A stretch of DNA of 64,000 bases, taken from NCBI RefSeq assembly GCF_900106675.1, contig NZ_FNOB01000007.1, forward strand, positions 146,358 through 210,357, in the 5' to 3' direction. Position numbers and translations under genes: made by a program. Below, piece by piece: positions 39,713 through 48,349 of the stretch; position 1 is the first letter of the stretch; every line of letters starts with the position of its first letter. The DNA comes from Allgaiera indica (GTDB lineage: Bacteria; Pseudomonadota; Alphaproteobacteria; Rhodobacterales; Rhodobacteraceae). Under the pieces are notes generated by a model. It was not told the DNA's origin, did not search any database, and saw only the letters and a program-made list of their open reading frames with translations.

Positions 39713-41689
39713 ATGATCGTAGAACTCGGACATTTCGCGCTGGTTCTGGCGCTTTTCGTGGCGGCAGTGCAGACCGTGCTGCCGATGATCGGGGCGCAGA
39801 AGGGATGGCCGGGCTGGATGGCCGTGGCCGAACCCGCAGCCACCACCCAGTTCCTGCTGGTGGCGTTTTCCTTCGCTGCATTGACCTATGCCTTCGTCAC
39901 CGACGATTTCAGCCTGCGCCTGGTGGTCGACAATTCCAACACCCTCAAGCCGATGCTCTACAAGGTCGCCGGGGTCTGGGGCAATCACGAGGGCTCGATG
40001 CTCTTGTGGGTGCTGATCCTGTCGCTTTTCGGCGCCTGCGCGGCCTGGTTCGGCGGCAATCTGCCGCCCGCGCTGCGGGCCCGGGTGCTAAGCATTCAGG
40101 CCCTGATCGGCGTGGCGTTCTATCTGTTCATCCTGTTCACCTCGAACCCGTTCTGGCGGGTCGATCCGGCGCCGATGAACGGCTTCGGGATGAACCCGCT
40201 GCTGCAGGATCCCGGCCTGGCCTTCCATCCGCCGTTCCTTTACCTCGGCTATGTCGGGCTTTCGATGTCGTTCAGTTTCGCCGTCGCGGCGCTGATCGAG
40301 GGACGGGTGGATGCCGCCTGGGCCCGCTGGGTGCGGCCCTGGACGCTGGCCGCCTGGATGTTCCTGACGGTGGGCATCGCGCTGGGGTCGCTGTGGGCCT
40401 ATTATGAGCTTGGCTGGGGCGGCTTCTGGTTCTGGGACCCGACCGAGAACGCCAGCTTCATGCCCTGGCTGATCGCCGCGGCGCTGCTGCATTCCGCGAT
40501 CGTGGTCGAAAAGCGCGAGACCCTGAAGGCCTGGACGATCCTCTTGGCGATCCTGGCCTTCGGCTTCTCGCTGATCGGCACCTTCATCGTGCGCTCGGGG
40601 GTGATCACCTCGGTCCACGCCTTCGCCACCGATCCGACGCGCGGGGTCTTCATCCTGGGGCTGATCGCGGCCTTCATGGGGGCGGCGCTGACGCTGTTCG
40701 CGATCCGGGCGCCGGCGATGGAGGCCAAGGGCGTCTTTTCCACCGTCAGCCGCGAGACCGCATTGGTGTTGAACAACGTGCTGCTGGCCGTCGCCTGTTT
40801 CGTGGTCTTCATCGGTACGATCTGGCCGCTAGTGGCGGAACTCGCCTTCAACCGCAAGCTTTCGGTGGGCGCGCCGTTCTTCGATCTGGCGTTCACGCCG
40901 TTCATGATGGCGCTTGCGGTGATCCTGCCGATCGGGACGCTGCTGCCGTGGAAACGCGGCCGGCTGGCGCGGGCGGCGTTGCCATTGCGCGGCGGCGCGG
41001 TGCTGGCGGTGGCGGTTGCCCTGCTGGTCTATGCGGTCCAGTCGGGGCACAGCGCGCTGGGGCCGCTGGGCGTGGGCCTTGGGGTGTGGCTGATCCTGGG
41101 CGCGCTGACCGATCTGGCCAGCCGCACCGGGCGCGGCGGGCCGATGGCGCGGCTGGGCCGGATCACGCGTCTGCCGCGGGCCGACTGGGGCCGCGTGACC
41201 GCCCATGCGGGGCTTGGGATCACTTTCATCGGGATCGCGGGGGTGATGGCCTGGCAGGTGCAGGACATTCGCGTCGCCCGGCTGGGGCAAAGTTACGATG
41301 TCGGCGGCTACAACATCACGCTGAAGGATGTGCATCAGGTGCAGGGTCCGAACTACACCGCGCGCGTCGCCGATATGGTGGTGACCAAGGATGGCCGCGA
41401 GGTCGCGGTGATGCATCCCTCGAAGCGCTTCTACCCCGTCGCTGGGACCCCCACGACAGAGGCCGCGATTCGCCCGGGGTTCACCCGCGACCTGTATCTT
41501 GTGCTGGGCGATGCACAGAAGGGCGGCGGGTATGCGGTGCGCACCTATATCAAGCCCTTCGCCATGTGGATCTGGTCCGGCGCGATCATCATGGCGCTTG
41601 GCGGGCTGCTCAGCCTGACCGATCGCCGCTACCGCATCGCCGCGGGCGCGCGCAAGGCCGCACCCGCCCAGGCCGTGCCCGCGGAGTGA
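39713..41689 (+). CDS. ccmF: Heme lyase CcmF (cytochrome c maturation)
   Basis: 658 residues, ~15 transmembrane helices, part of the CcmFH heme-attachment complex (Ccl1 of Rhodobacter). The tryptophan-rich heme-handling motif WGGFWFWDPTENASFMPW is at residues ~240-257, with conserved histidines nearby (GNHEGSMLLW, FHPPFLYLGYVG). Start at 39713 (MIVELGHFAL) matches family; an ATG 12 nt upstream is possible. Followed after 7 nt by ccmH. Confidence 0.93.
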   Translation: MIVELGHFALVLALFVAAVQTVLPMIGAQKGWPGWMAVAEPAATTQFLLVAFSFAALTYAFVTDDFSLRLVVDNSNTLKPMLYKVAGVWGNHEGSMLLWVLILSLFGACAAWFGGNLPPALRARVLSIQALIGVAFYLFILFTSNPFWRVDPAPMNGFGMNPLLQDPGLAFHPPFLYLGYVGLSMSFSFAVAALIEGRVDAAWARWVRPWTLAAWMFLTVGIALGSLWAYYELGWGGFWFWDPTENASFMPWLIAAALLHSAIVVEKRETLKAWTILLAILAFGFSLIGTFIVRSGVITSVHAFATDPTRGVFILGLIAAFMGAALTLFAIRAPAMEAKGVFSTVSRETALVLNNVLLAVACFVVFIGTIWPLVAELAFNRKLSVGAPFFDLAFTPFMMALAVILPIGTLLPWKRGRLARAALPLRGGAVLAVAVALLVYAVQSGHSALGPLGVGLGVWLILGALTDLASRTGRGGPMARLGRITRLPRADWGRVTAHAGLGITFIGIAGVMAWQVQDIRVARLGQSYDVGGYNITLKDVHQVQGPNYTARVADMVVTKDGREVAVMHPSKRFYPVAGTPTTEAAIRPGFTRDLYLVLGDAQKGGGYAVRTYIKPFAMWIWSGAIIMALGGLLSLTDRRYRIAAGARKAAPAQAVPAE

Positions 41690-41696
41690 CCTGGCG

Positions 41697-42185
41697 ATGA
41701 AAACCCTGCTTGCACGCCTTGCGCTGATCCTGGCGCTGGTCGCGCCGGCCGCGCTGCCGCTGGTGCTGGCCGCGCCCGCGCTGGCGGTGCAGCCCGACGA
41801 GATGCTGAAGAACCCCAAGCTGGAGGCGCGGGCCGAGGAAATCTCGAAAGGGCTGCGCTGCCTGGTCTGCCGCAACGAGAATATCGACGATTCCGACGCG
41901 GCGCTTGCCCATGATCTGCGGGTGCTGGTGCGCAAGCGCCTGGTGGCGGGCGACACCAACAGCCAGGTGGTCAACTACATCGTCGCGCGCTACGGCGAGT
42001 ATGTGCTGCTCAAGCCCAACACGCGGGGCGCGAACCTGATCCTCTGGGCCGCAGCGCCCGGGATGCTGCTGCTGGGGTTGGCGATCGCGCTTTACACCCA
42101 GCGCCGCCGTCGCCGCATGCCCGACAGCGGCCCCGCGCTTTCCCCCGAGGAACAGCGCCGCCTGGCCGAGATCATGCGTGAGTGA
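41697..42185 (+). CDS. ccmH: Cytochrome c maturation protein CcmH
   Basis: 162 residues: signal peptide/anchor (~1-30), periplasmic thioredoxin-like helical domain with the redox motif LRCLVCRNENIDDSDA (CxxC, residues ~54-62), and a C-terminal transmembrane helix (~114-132) with a basic RRRRR stop-transfer. It reduces apocytochrome c CXXCH thiols for heme ligation. It is the short Ccl2-type CcmH without the E. coli CcmI-like domain. Operon with ccmF. Confidence 0.93.
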   Translation: MKTLLARLALILALVAPAALPLVLAAPALAVQPDEMLKNPKLEARAEEISKGLRCLVCRNENIDDSDAALAHDLRVLVRKRLVAGDTNSQVVNYIVARYGEYVLLKPNTRGANLILWAAAPGMLLLGLAIALYTQRRRRRMPDSGPALSPEEQRRLAEIMRE

Positions 42186-42253
42186 CGCTCGGTTCCTCTT
42201 TTCCCCGCCCGGCCGCCGCCCTAAGCTGCGCACCGACGCAAGGGAGGGCCGAG

Positions 42254-43030
42254 ATGAGCTATCAGACCATCACCTATGAGGTTGCCGAGGGCATCGGCGT
42301 GCTGACGCTGAACCGGCCCGATGTTATGAATGCGCTGACCCAGGTGATGCGCGCCGAAATCCGCGATGCGGTGACGGCGGCACCCCAAAGCGCGCGCGCC
42401 CTGGTGCTGACCGGTGCGGGGCGGGGTTTCTGCGCGGGCCAGGATCTGGGCGATCGCAAGGATACCACCGATCTGGACCTGTCGAAGACCCTGCGCGAGG
42501 AATATGCGCCGATCCTGCGCGCCATCGCCGACAGCCCGATCCCGACGATCGCGGCGGTGAATGGCGCGGCGGCGGGGGCGGGCGCCAATATCGCCTTGGC
42601 CTGCGACGTCGTGATCGCGGCGCAAAGCGCGGTCTTCCTGCAGGCCTTCACCCGGATCGGCCTGATCCCCGACGCCGGCGGCACCTATGCGCTGCCGCGG
42701 TTGGTCGGCATGGCCCGCGCCATGGGCGCCGCGCTGTTCGCCGACAAGGTAAGCGCCACCCAGGCCGCCGAGTGGGGCCTGATCTGGGAAGCCGTCCCCG
42801 ACGACCTTTTCGCTGCGCATTGGCGGGCGCGTGCCGCGCATCTGGCCGCCGGCCCCACCGGTGCCTACACGCGCGTCAAGCAGGCCCTGCGCGCCAGCCC
42901 CGACAACGATCTGGACAGCCAGCTGGCGCTTGAGGCCAGGTTGCAGGGCGAATGCGGCCGTTCCGCCGATTTCGCGGAAGGGGTCGCGGCCTTCCTGCAA
43001 AAGCGCAAACCTGTCTTCACGGGCCGCTAG
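42254..43030 (+). CDS. Enoyl-CoA hydratase/isomerase (PaaG-like)
   Basis: 258 residues, crotonase fold. Oxyanion-hole motifs GRGFCAGQDLGDR (~59-71) and AAAGAGANIALACDVVIAA (~99-117), then FTRIGLIPDAGGTYALPRLVG with the catalytic-Asp position of PaaG-type isomerases (GLIPDAGG). It could act on 1,2-epoxyphenylacetyl-CoA or a general enoyl-CoA; no other phenylacetate genes are near, so specificity is open. ATG at 42254 after AGGGAGGG. Confidence 0.85.
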   Translation: MSYQTITYEVAEGIGVLTLNRPDVMNALTQVMRAEIRDAVTAAPQSARALVLTGAGRGFCAGQDLGDRKDTTDLDLSKTLREEYAPILRAIADSPIPTIAAVNGAAAGAGANIALACDVVIAAQSAVFLQAFTRIGLIPDAGGTYALPRLVGMARAMGAALFADKVSATQAAEWGLIWEAVPDDLFAAHWRARAAHLAAGPTGAYTRVKQALRASPDNDLDSQLALEARLQGECGRSADFAEGVAAFLQKRKPVFTGR

Positions 43031-43349
43031 CCCGGGTCCCGCGCCAGAGCTACGGGGCCAGAGGTGCGGGCGGGCCCGGCAGCGGCGCCGATCGCGGCTG
43101 CTGAAAATGCGGTCACGGCGGCCGGCTTGCAGACAGCCGGCCCGACGCGGCGCGCCCACGGCGCGGCGACGGGCGGGCGTGTGACCGGTGCGCCAAACCC
43201 CAGAAACGGGCCATTGCGGCGGCAAATCCGGTGTGCGCGCGATCGGGGAAGAACCGCATGCGCCAGACGCCGGGTACGCCGGATCGGAAAGGCCGTCTTC
43301 GCGAACGGCCGCCGCGCTGGCCGATCGGCGGCGCGGTTTCGGCGCCTGG
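43031..43349. other. Intergenic region between convergent hydratase and PAS-protein genes
   Basis: About 320 bp with no gene seen. One hairpin is evident: GGCCGGC (43120-43126) and GCCGGCC (43136-43142) with a 9-nt loop, a possible bidirectional terminator. The remainder has the GC-rich skew-free look of non-coding DNA in this genome. Confidence 0.55.
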
Positions 43350-44090
43350 TCAGATGTCGCTTTTCACCAGCCGCAGCGCGGGGCGCGATTTGCCCGGCGG
43401 TGGGGTGAAGGCCGGCGGCTGCGGCTCGGCAAACCCTTTCGACCGAAGGCGATCCAGCGCATCGGGCGCGGGCTTGGGGTCGGGGCGCGGGGCGTCAGGC
43501 GCGGTGATCTCGAATTCTGTCTGCTGCAGCGCGGCGATGTTCATCCGCCGCGGCGCCCGCCCGATCGACCCTTCGCTGCTTAGGCAGCCCAGCACCAGGG
43601 GGTTGTCGCCCCGGTCGTTGACCAGCGGCAACAGCACCATCTGCCCCCCCAGTTCCGGCCGGCCCAGACCGCGCACGGCCTCAAGCTGCAGGCTACAGCG
43701 CGTGCCGCCCTGGAACACCTGCTCCAGCGCCTCGGCAAAGCGCTTGCGGCCGTCCGGCTGGATCAGCGTGGTCAGCGGCATTCCCCGCACTTCCATTCCC
43801 ATCAGATCGTTCAGCCCCATCCCGGCCAGCCGGAAGCGGCCGACCCCCGGCGCGATACGCTCGGCCAGGAAGACCCGATCCAGCGCGGCCTCGATGCCGC
43901 GGGGGTCGATCTCGGCGCGCAGGGGCGCCGGGCGGCCGGCGCGCAAAGCCTCCCAATAGCCGATCACCAGCTGGATCAGAGGGTCGTGCCGCATCTGCCG
44001 ATACTCCCTCAGCGCGATTACCTTGCCCGCGCTGCTTGCCTGCATTCCGCCACCCGGGCGGCCCATCCGATCCGTCGGACCCCAGATCAT
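43350..44090 (-). CDS. PAS-domain protein (PAS_5-like, possible cell-cycle regulator)
   Basis: 246 residues. Residues ~35-165 show the PAS_5 pattern of alphaproteobacteria (VIGYWEALRAGRPAPLRAEIDPRGIEAALDRVFLAERIAPG, quoted here in part, then RFRLAGMGLNDLMGMEVRG). The C-terminal ~70 residues are a Pro-rich unstructured tail ending RPALRLVKSDI. The start at 44090 is chosen because GGAGGG lies 8 nt upstream; a longer version from 44144 lacks a good site. No output domain. CtrA-like TTAACC sites cluster just upstream. Confidence 0.75.
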   Translation of the reverse strand: MIWGPTDRMGRPGGGMQASSAGKVIALREYRQMRHDPLIQLVIGYWEALRAGRPAPLRAEIDPRGIEAALDRVFLAERIAPGVGRFRLAGMGLNDLMGMEVRGMPLTTLIQPDGRKRFAEALEQVFQGGTRCSLQLEAVRGLGRPELGGQMVLLPLVNDRGDNPLVLGCLSSEGSIGRAPRRMNIAALQQTEFEITAPDAPRPDPKPAPDALDRLRSKGFAEPQPPAFTPPPGKSRPALRLVKSDI

Positions 44091-44253
44091 CTGCTTAACC
44101 CTCCGCACCCGCCCCGCGGGGCCGCGCATTGTGGACGGGGTCATGCTCTGTTAACCCTAGTCCGATAATGATTACCCAAGGGTTAACATACACCTTGCGG
44201 TGGATCGGGGGGGAAGAAAGTTACAAAATGGTTAACGTCAGGGCGGGCGCCGC
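44091..44253. promoter_or_regulatory. Divergent promoter region with four CtrA-like half sites
   Basis: The 163 bp between the PAS gene and yicC contain TTAACC at 44095-44100, TTAACCCT at 44151-44158, AGGGTTAA at 44179-44186 and ATGGTTAA at 44228-44235. The middle two form a 9-bp inverted pair (GTTAACCCT-N20-AGGGTTAAC). TTAACCAT is the half-site word bound by the cell-cycle regulator CtrA in alphaproteobacteria, and the last site is its exact complement. The region is AT-rich, as expected for a promoter. Confidence 0.55.
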
Positions 44254-45150
44254 ATGATCGTTTCGATGACCGGGTTCGCCTCGGCCAAGGGGCAGGGCGC
44301 GGGGGCTAGCTGGGCCTGGGACATGCGCGGGGTGAACGGCAGGGGGCTGGATCTGCGGCTGCGCCTGCCCGAGGGCATCGACCGGCTGGAGGCCGCGGTT
44401 CGGGCCGAGCTTGGCCGTCGCATCGGGCGCGGCAACGTCAGCCTGACGCTGAAGCTGGCACGCGACAGCGGGGCCAATGGGCTGCGGATCAACCCCGCCG
44501 GGTTGCGCGCGGCGCTGGCGGCGTTGGCCCAGATCGACCAGGTCGCGCGGGCGCAGGGTCTGGCCTGCGCGGCGGTCAGCCCGGCCGAAGTGCTGGCGTT
44601 ACGCGGCGTGGCAGAGACCGGGGCCGACCCCGACGAGGCCGACAGCGCCCCGCTGGTGGCCGCGCTGATGGACAGCCTGGCCGAATTGGTCGATGCCTTC
44701 CAGGCGATGCGCGCCGCCGAGGGCGCTGCGCTGGCCAAGGTGATCGAGGACCAGATCAGCCGGATCGCGGACCTCGCGCGTGAGGCCCGCGCGCTGGCCG
44801 AGGCCCGCCGCGACCAGATGGCCGAGGCCCTGCGCGCCAACCTTTCGCGGGTGCTGGAAAACACCGCCGCCGCCGATCCCGACCGCGTGGCGCAGGAGCT
44901 TGCCCTTCTGGCGGTCAAATCCGACGTGACCGAGGAACTGGACCGGCTTGACGCCCATGTCGCCCAGGCCCGCAAGCTTCTGCGCGCCGAGGGGCCGGTG
45001 GGTCGCAAGCTGGATTTCCTGATGCAGGAATTCAACCGCGAGGCCAACACGCTGTGCTCGAAGTCGCAGAATGCGGCGCTCACCCAGGTCGGGCTTGACC
45101 TCAAGCTCGTGATCGACCAGATGCGCGAGCAGATCCAGAACGTGGAGTGA
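44254..45150 (+). CDS. yicC: YicC family endoribonuclease-like protein
   Basis: 298 residues. Family signature N-terminus VSMTGFASAKGQ, central helical region, and the C-terminal block GRKLDFLMQEFNREANTLCSKSQNAALTQ...LKLVIDQMREQIQNVE (given in part). YicC-type proteins act as RNases. It lies 3 nt before gmk, the usual yicC-gmk pairing. Start at 44254; an ATG at 44266 would give MTGFAS. Confidence 0.93.
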   Translation: MIVSMTGFASAKGQGAGASWAWDMRGVNGRGLDLRLRLPEGIDRLEAAVRAELGRRIGRGNVSLTLKLARDSGANGLRINPAGLRAALAALAQIDQVARAQGLACAAVSPAEVLALRGVAETGADPDEADSAPLVAALMDSLAELVDAFQAMRAAEGAALAKVIEDQISRIADLAREARALAEARRDQMAEALRANLSRVLENTAAADPDRVAQELALLAVKSDVTEELDRLDAHVAQARKLLRAEGPVGRKLDFLMQEFNREANTLCSKSQNAALTQVGLDLKLVIDQMREQIQNVE

Positions 45151-45153
45151 TCG

Positions 45154-45792
45154 ATGCCGAAGCGGCGCGGCCTGTTGGTGATCCTGTCCTCGCCCTCGGG
45201 CGCGGGCAAGTCGACGCTGGCGCGTCGGCTGATGGACTGGGACGCGGGCATGTCGTTCTCGGTTTCCGCCACCACACGCGCGGCGCGGCCCGGAGAGGTG
45301 GACGGGCGCGAATATTTCTTCCGTACCCCCGAGGAATTCGCGCGCATGGTCGCGGCGGGCGAGATGCTGGAACATGCCGAGGTCTTCGGCAATCGCTACG
45401 GCACGCCCCGCGGCCCGGTCGAGGCGCGGCTGGCCGACGGCCAGGACGTGATCCTCGACATCGACTGGCAGGGCGGGCAGCAGGTGCGGCGCTCGGTGCT
45501 GGCGCATGACGTGGTGTCGGTCTTCATCCTGCCGCCGTCGATCGCCGATCTGGAATCGCGGCTGCGCGGACGGGCGCAGGACAGCGACGCGGTGATCGCC
45601 GGGCGGATGGCGAAAAGCCGCGACGAGATCAGCCATTGGGGCGAATATGATTACGTCCTGATCAACCGCGAACTGGATCGGGCCGCGGAAGAGCTGCGCA
45701 CCATCCTGGTGGCCGAGCGGGCGCGGGCCGACCGGCAGCCCTGGCTGAGCGATTTCGTGCGCGGATTGAACGAGGAGTTCGAAGCGCGATGA
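45154..45792 (+). CDS. gmk: Guanylate kinase
   Basis: 212 residues. P-loop [15 protein letters not shown] (~11-25), GMP-binding [23 protein letters not shown] (in part), [23 protein letters not shown]. Phosphorylates GMP to GDP; essential for nucleotide and ppGpp pools. Starts 3 nt after yicC and overlaps the next gene by 4 nt. Confidence 0.96.
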   Translation: MPKRRGLLVILSSPSGAGKSTLARRLMDWDAGMSFSVSATTRAARPGEVDGREYFFRTPEEFARMVAAGEMLEHAEVFGNRYGTPRGPVEARLADGQDVILDIDWQGGQQVRRSVLAHDVVSVFILPPSIADLESRLRGRAQDSDAVIAGRMAKSRDEISHWGEYDYVLINRELDRAAEELRTILVAERARADRQPWLSDFVRGLNEEFEAR

Positions 45793-46313
45793 TCTATGAG
45801 CTGGACGGGCAGGCCCCGCAATTTCCCGAGGACGGCGATTACTGGGTGGCGCCCGACGCCAATCTGATCGGCCGGGTGGTGCTGGGATCGGCCGCCTCGG
45901 TCTGGTTCGGCTGCACCCTGCGCGGCGACAACGAGCCGATCTTGGTCGGCGCCGGATCCAACGTGCAGGAGAACTGCGTCTTCCACACCGACATGGGCTA
46001 TCCGCTGACGATCGGCGAGAATTGCACCATCGGGCACAAGGTGATGCTGCACGGCTGCACGATCGGCGACGGCAGCCTGATCGGCATGGGGGCGACGGTG
46101 CTGAACGGCGCGAAGATCGGCCGCGGCTGCCTGATCGGGGCCGGGGCGCTGATCACCGAAGGCAAGGAAATCCCCGACGGCGCGCTGGTGATGGGCGCTC
46201 CTGGCCGCGTGGCGCGCGAACTTGACGCCCCGGCGCGCAAGGCGCTGGCCGACACCGCGCGCCACTATCAGGAGAACATGCGCCGCTTCCGCAAGGGGTT
46301 GCGCGCGCTCTGA
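45789..46313 (+). CDS. Gamma-carbonic anhydrase family protein
   Basis: 174 residues forming a left-handed beta-helix of hexapeptide repeats ([28 protein letters not shown]). The zinc histidines of gamma-class enzymes are matched by [12 protein letters not shown] and [10 protein letters not shown]. Whether it is an active carbonic anhydrase or a CaiE/PaaY-like protein is undetermined. Overlaps gmk (ATGA). Confidence 0.9.
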   Translation: MIYELDGQAPQFPEDGDYWVAPDANLIGRVVLGSAASVWFGCTLRGDNEPILVGAGSNVQENCVFHTDMGYPLTIGENCTIGHKVMLHGCTIGDGSLIGMGATVLNGAKIGRGCLIGAGALITEGKEIPDGALVMGAPGRVARELDAPARKALADTARHYQENMRRFRKGLRAL

Positions 46314-46348
46314 CAGGCGGGGGGCTGTCTGCCCCCCGCACCCCCCGA

Positions 46349-46412
46349 GAGTATTTGCACCAAGATGAAGGGCCAGGGGGGCTTTCTTTTCTTCATCTTG
46401 GCGAAAATACTC
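46349..46412. repeat. Dispersed palindromic intergenic repeat (copy 2, full inverted pair)
   Basis: Arms of 22 bp at 46349-46370 and 46391-46412 with a 20-bp spacer, same sequence family as 2798-2860. The right arm ends AAAATACTCCGGGGG. It lies between the carbonic anhydrase-like gene and the PLP-enzyme gene, consistent with a structured transcript end. The flanks carry G/C runs (CCCCCC and GGGGG) that extend the pairing. Confidence 0.85.
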
Positions 46413-46531
46413 CGGGGGAGGCCCGGCCGCGGCCGGGACGGGGGCAGCGCCCCCCCTTGCGGCACCGCAACGATCCGGCTTGCCGCCGTCCCATCCTCGT
46501 GTCACCAAGGGCGCGACAGATGGAGATACCG

Positions 46532-47716
46532 ATGACCGATCGCAAGCCGCTCGAAACCCTTGTCCGTCGGGCGCCCTGGCCCGACAGCGTTAGCCGCGCG
46601 GTGGGTACGCCCTTGCAGCCTTCGGTCGTCTATGCTTCGGAAAACCCCGATCAACTGGACGCGCAATATGGCGGCGCGGTCGCTGGCTATACCTACGCGC
46701 GCGAGGGCCACCCCAACGCCGATGTGCTGGCACGCAAGATCGACATGCTTGAAGGCGCCGAGGGCGGGCTGGTCACCGGCTCGGGCATGGCGGCGGTCAC
46801 CGCGGCGCTGATGGGCATTCTGGGGGCGGGCGATCATGTGCTGGGGGGCGATCAGCTATACGGCCGGTCGCTTCGGCTGATGACCCAGGACCTGGCGCGC
46901 TTCGGCATCGCGACGGGCCTGTTCGACCCCACCGATCCGGCGACGTTGGAGGCCGCGATCCGCCCCGAGACGCGGATGGTCCTGGTCGAGGTGGTGTCGA
47001 ACCCGACGCTGCGGGTGGCCGATATGGAGGGGATCGCGCGGATCTGCAACGACCGCGGCGTGTTGCTGGCGGTTGACAACACCTTTACCACGCCACGCGG
47101 CTACCGGCCCTTCGATCATGGCGCCGATATCGTGATCCATTCGGTGACCAAGCTGCTGGCCGGTCATTCCGACGCGACGCTGGGCTATGTCGCGGCCCGT
47201 GATCCGGGCCTGCGCAAGGCGATCTACGATTTCGCCGTGACCACCGGCATGACGCCCAGCCCGTTCGATTGCTGGCTGGCCGAACGCGGGTTGATGAGCT
47301 TTCCGCTGCGCTATGACCGCGCCGAGGAAAACGCCCGTGTGCTGGCCGATCACCTGGCCGGGCTGAAGGGCGTACGGCGGGTGGTCTATCCCACCCGTCC
47401 CGACCATCCCGACCACAACCGGGCGGTGGCGCTGCTGGGCGCGCGCGGCGGCAACATGGTCTCGTTCGAGCTGGAAGGCGGGCGCGCGGCGGCAAATGCG
47501 CTGGTGCGGGCGATGCCCGAGGTCGCCTTTGCGCCGACGCTGGGTGATATCGGCACCACGCTGTCGCATCCCAATTCCTCGTCGCATCGCAATGTCGCAC
47601 CCGAAGCCCGCGCCCGCGCCGGCATCTCCGAGGGCTTCTTCCGCGTGTCGGTCGGCGTCGAGGAGATCGCGCTGCTGCTGCGCGATTTCAGCGCCGGGGT
47701 CGCGGCGGCGTCATAG
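46532..47716 (+). CDS. metC: Cys/Met metabolism PLP-dependent enzyme (cystathionine beta-lyase-like)
   Basis: 394 residues, fold-type I PLP enzyme. Motifs are YTYAREGHPNADVLARKI, TGSGMAAVTAAL, the aspartate in LLAVDNTFTTPRGYRPFDHGAD, the PLP lysine in HSVTKLLAGHSDATLGYV, and SSHRNVAPEARARAGISEGFFRVSVGVE near the C-terminus (in part). Members are hard to separate (beta-lyase, gamma-synthase or gamma-lyase), so the symbol is tentative. ATG at 46532 with GGAGA upstream; an ATG at 46520 is in frame. Confidence 0.85.
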   Translation: MTDRKPLETLVRRAPWPDSVSRAVGTPLQPSVVYASENPDQLDAQYGGAVAGYTYAREGHPNADVLARKIDMLEGAEGGLVTGSGMAAVTAALMGILGAGDHVLGGDQLYGRSLRLMTQDLARFGIATGLFDPTDPATLEAAIRPETRMVLVEVVSNPTLRVADMEGIARICNDRGVLLAVDNTFTTPRGYRPFDHGADIVIHSVTKLLAGHSDATLGYVAARDPGLRKAIYDFAVTTGMTPSPFDCWLAERGLMSFPLRYDRAEENARVLADHLAGLKGVRRVVYPTRPDHPDHNRAVALLGARGGNMVSFELEGGRAAANALVRAMPEVAFAPTLGDIGTTLSHPNSSSHRNVAPEARARAGISEGFFRVSVGVEEIALLLRDFSAGVAAAS

Positions 47717-48034
47717 CGCGGCGATCTCCGGCTCCAGCGTCTCGACCGACATCGCCGGCGCGTGGTCGCGCGCGAAGGCCAGCAATTCGCGGCGCACGAG
47801 GCCCGGATTCGGCAATGCCGGAAACAGCACATGCAGCGCGCCGTGCCATTTCAGGCGGCCGAGGCGGTCGATCACCTCGATCGCGTCGAAATCCCGCGCC
47901 AGAAGCGGGCAGATCACCATCACGGGCTGGATCCGTCGCAGATGCACCGCGTTCAGTTGCTGCCAGCACAGCCTTTCCGTTTCGCCGGGGGCGGCGCCCG
48001 GCAGATCGGCCTCGATCAGTAGAATTCGCGGCAT
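47711..48034 (-). CDS. Small hypothetical protein, alpha/beta pattern
   Basis: 107 residues from MPRILLIEADLPG at 48034, preceded by GGGGAGGGCGCGAC. Alternating hydrophobic strands and helices (RILLIEADLPG, IQPVMVICPLLARDFDAIEVIDRLGRL, GALHVLFPALPNP) resemble a flavodoxin- or receiver-like fold, but the phospho-Asp of receivers is not clearly in place. The last bases overlap the end of the PLP-enzyme gene on the other strand. Not recognised. Confidence 0.65.
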   Translation of the reverse strand: MPRILLIEADLPGAAPGETERLCWQQLNAVHLRRIQPVMVICPLLARDFDAIEVIDRLGRLKWHGALHVLFPALPNPGLVRRELLAFARDHAPAMSVETLEPEIAAL

Positions 48035-48349
48035 GTCGCGCCCTCCCCGAAAGGTGCGAAGTCCCCGCCCACGAATGCACAGCGTAGCAGGCGGGCGCCA
48101 CGACGCAAGGGGGCTGGGCGGCGCGGGCGCGCATTCTCCCGCGCCCACCCCCGTCAGCGGGCACGCCAGGCGGTCGCGTGGCGGCTTACGAAGCACAGGC
48201 TAGGCAGCTTCGGCACCGCGCGGCCGGCCGGGATGGTCTGGGCGGCGGCGCGGCCGGCGGTAGGGTCGGATCGCGGCGGCAGGTGGCGGCGGTTTACTTG
48301 GCAAGGCGTCTGGCGCAGGTTGCGGGCGGCAACGGACGGAGCGCGGCGC

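Noticed and set aside
43064..43959. Plus-strand frames antisense to the PAS protein gene
   Set aside because: Ser/Arg/Pro-rich shadows of a gene whose PAS pattern and ribosome site are clear on the other strand.
46413..46531. SAM-type riboswitch before the PLP enzyme gene
   Set aside because: The region was inspected because of the gene's likely role in methionine metabolism, but I see no recognisable SAM-II or other riboswitch core; it is mostly the tail of the palindromic repeat and G/C runs.
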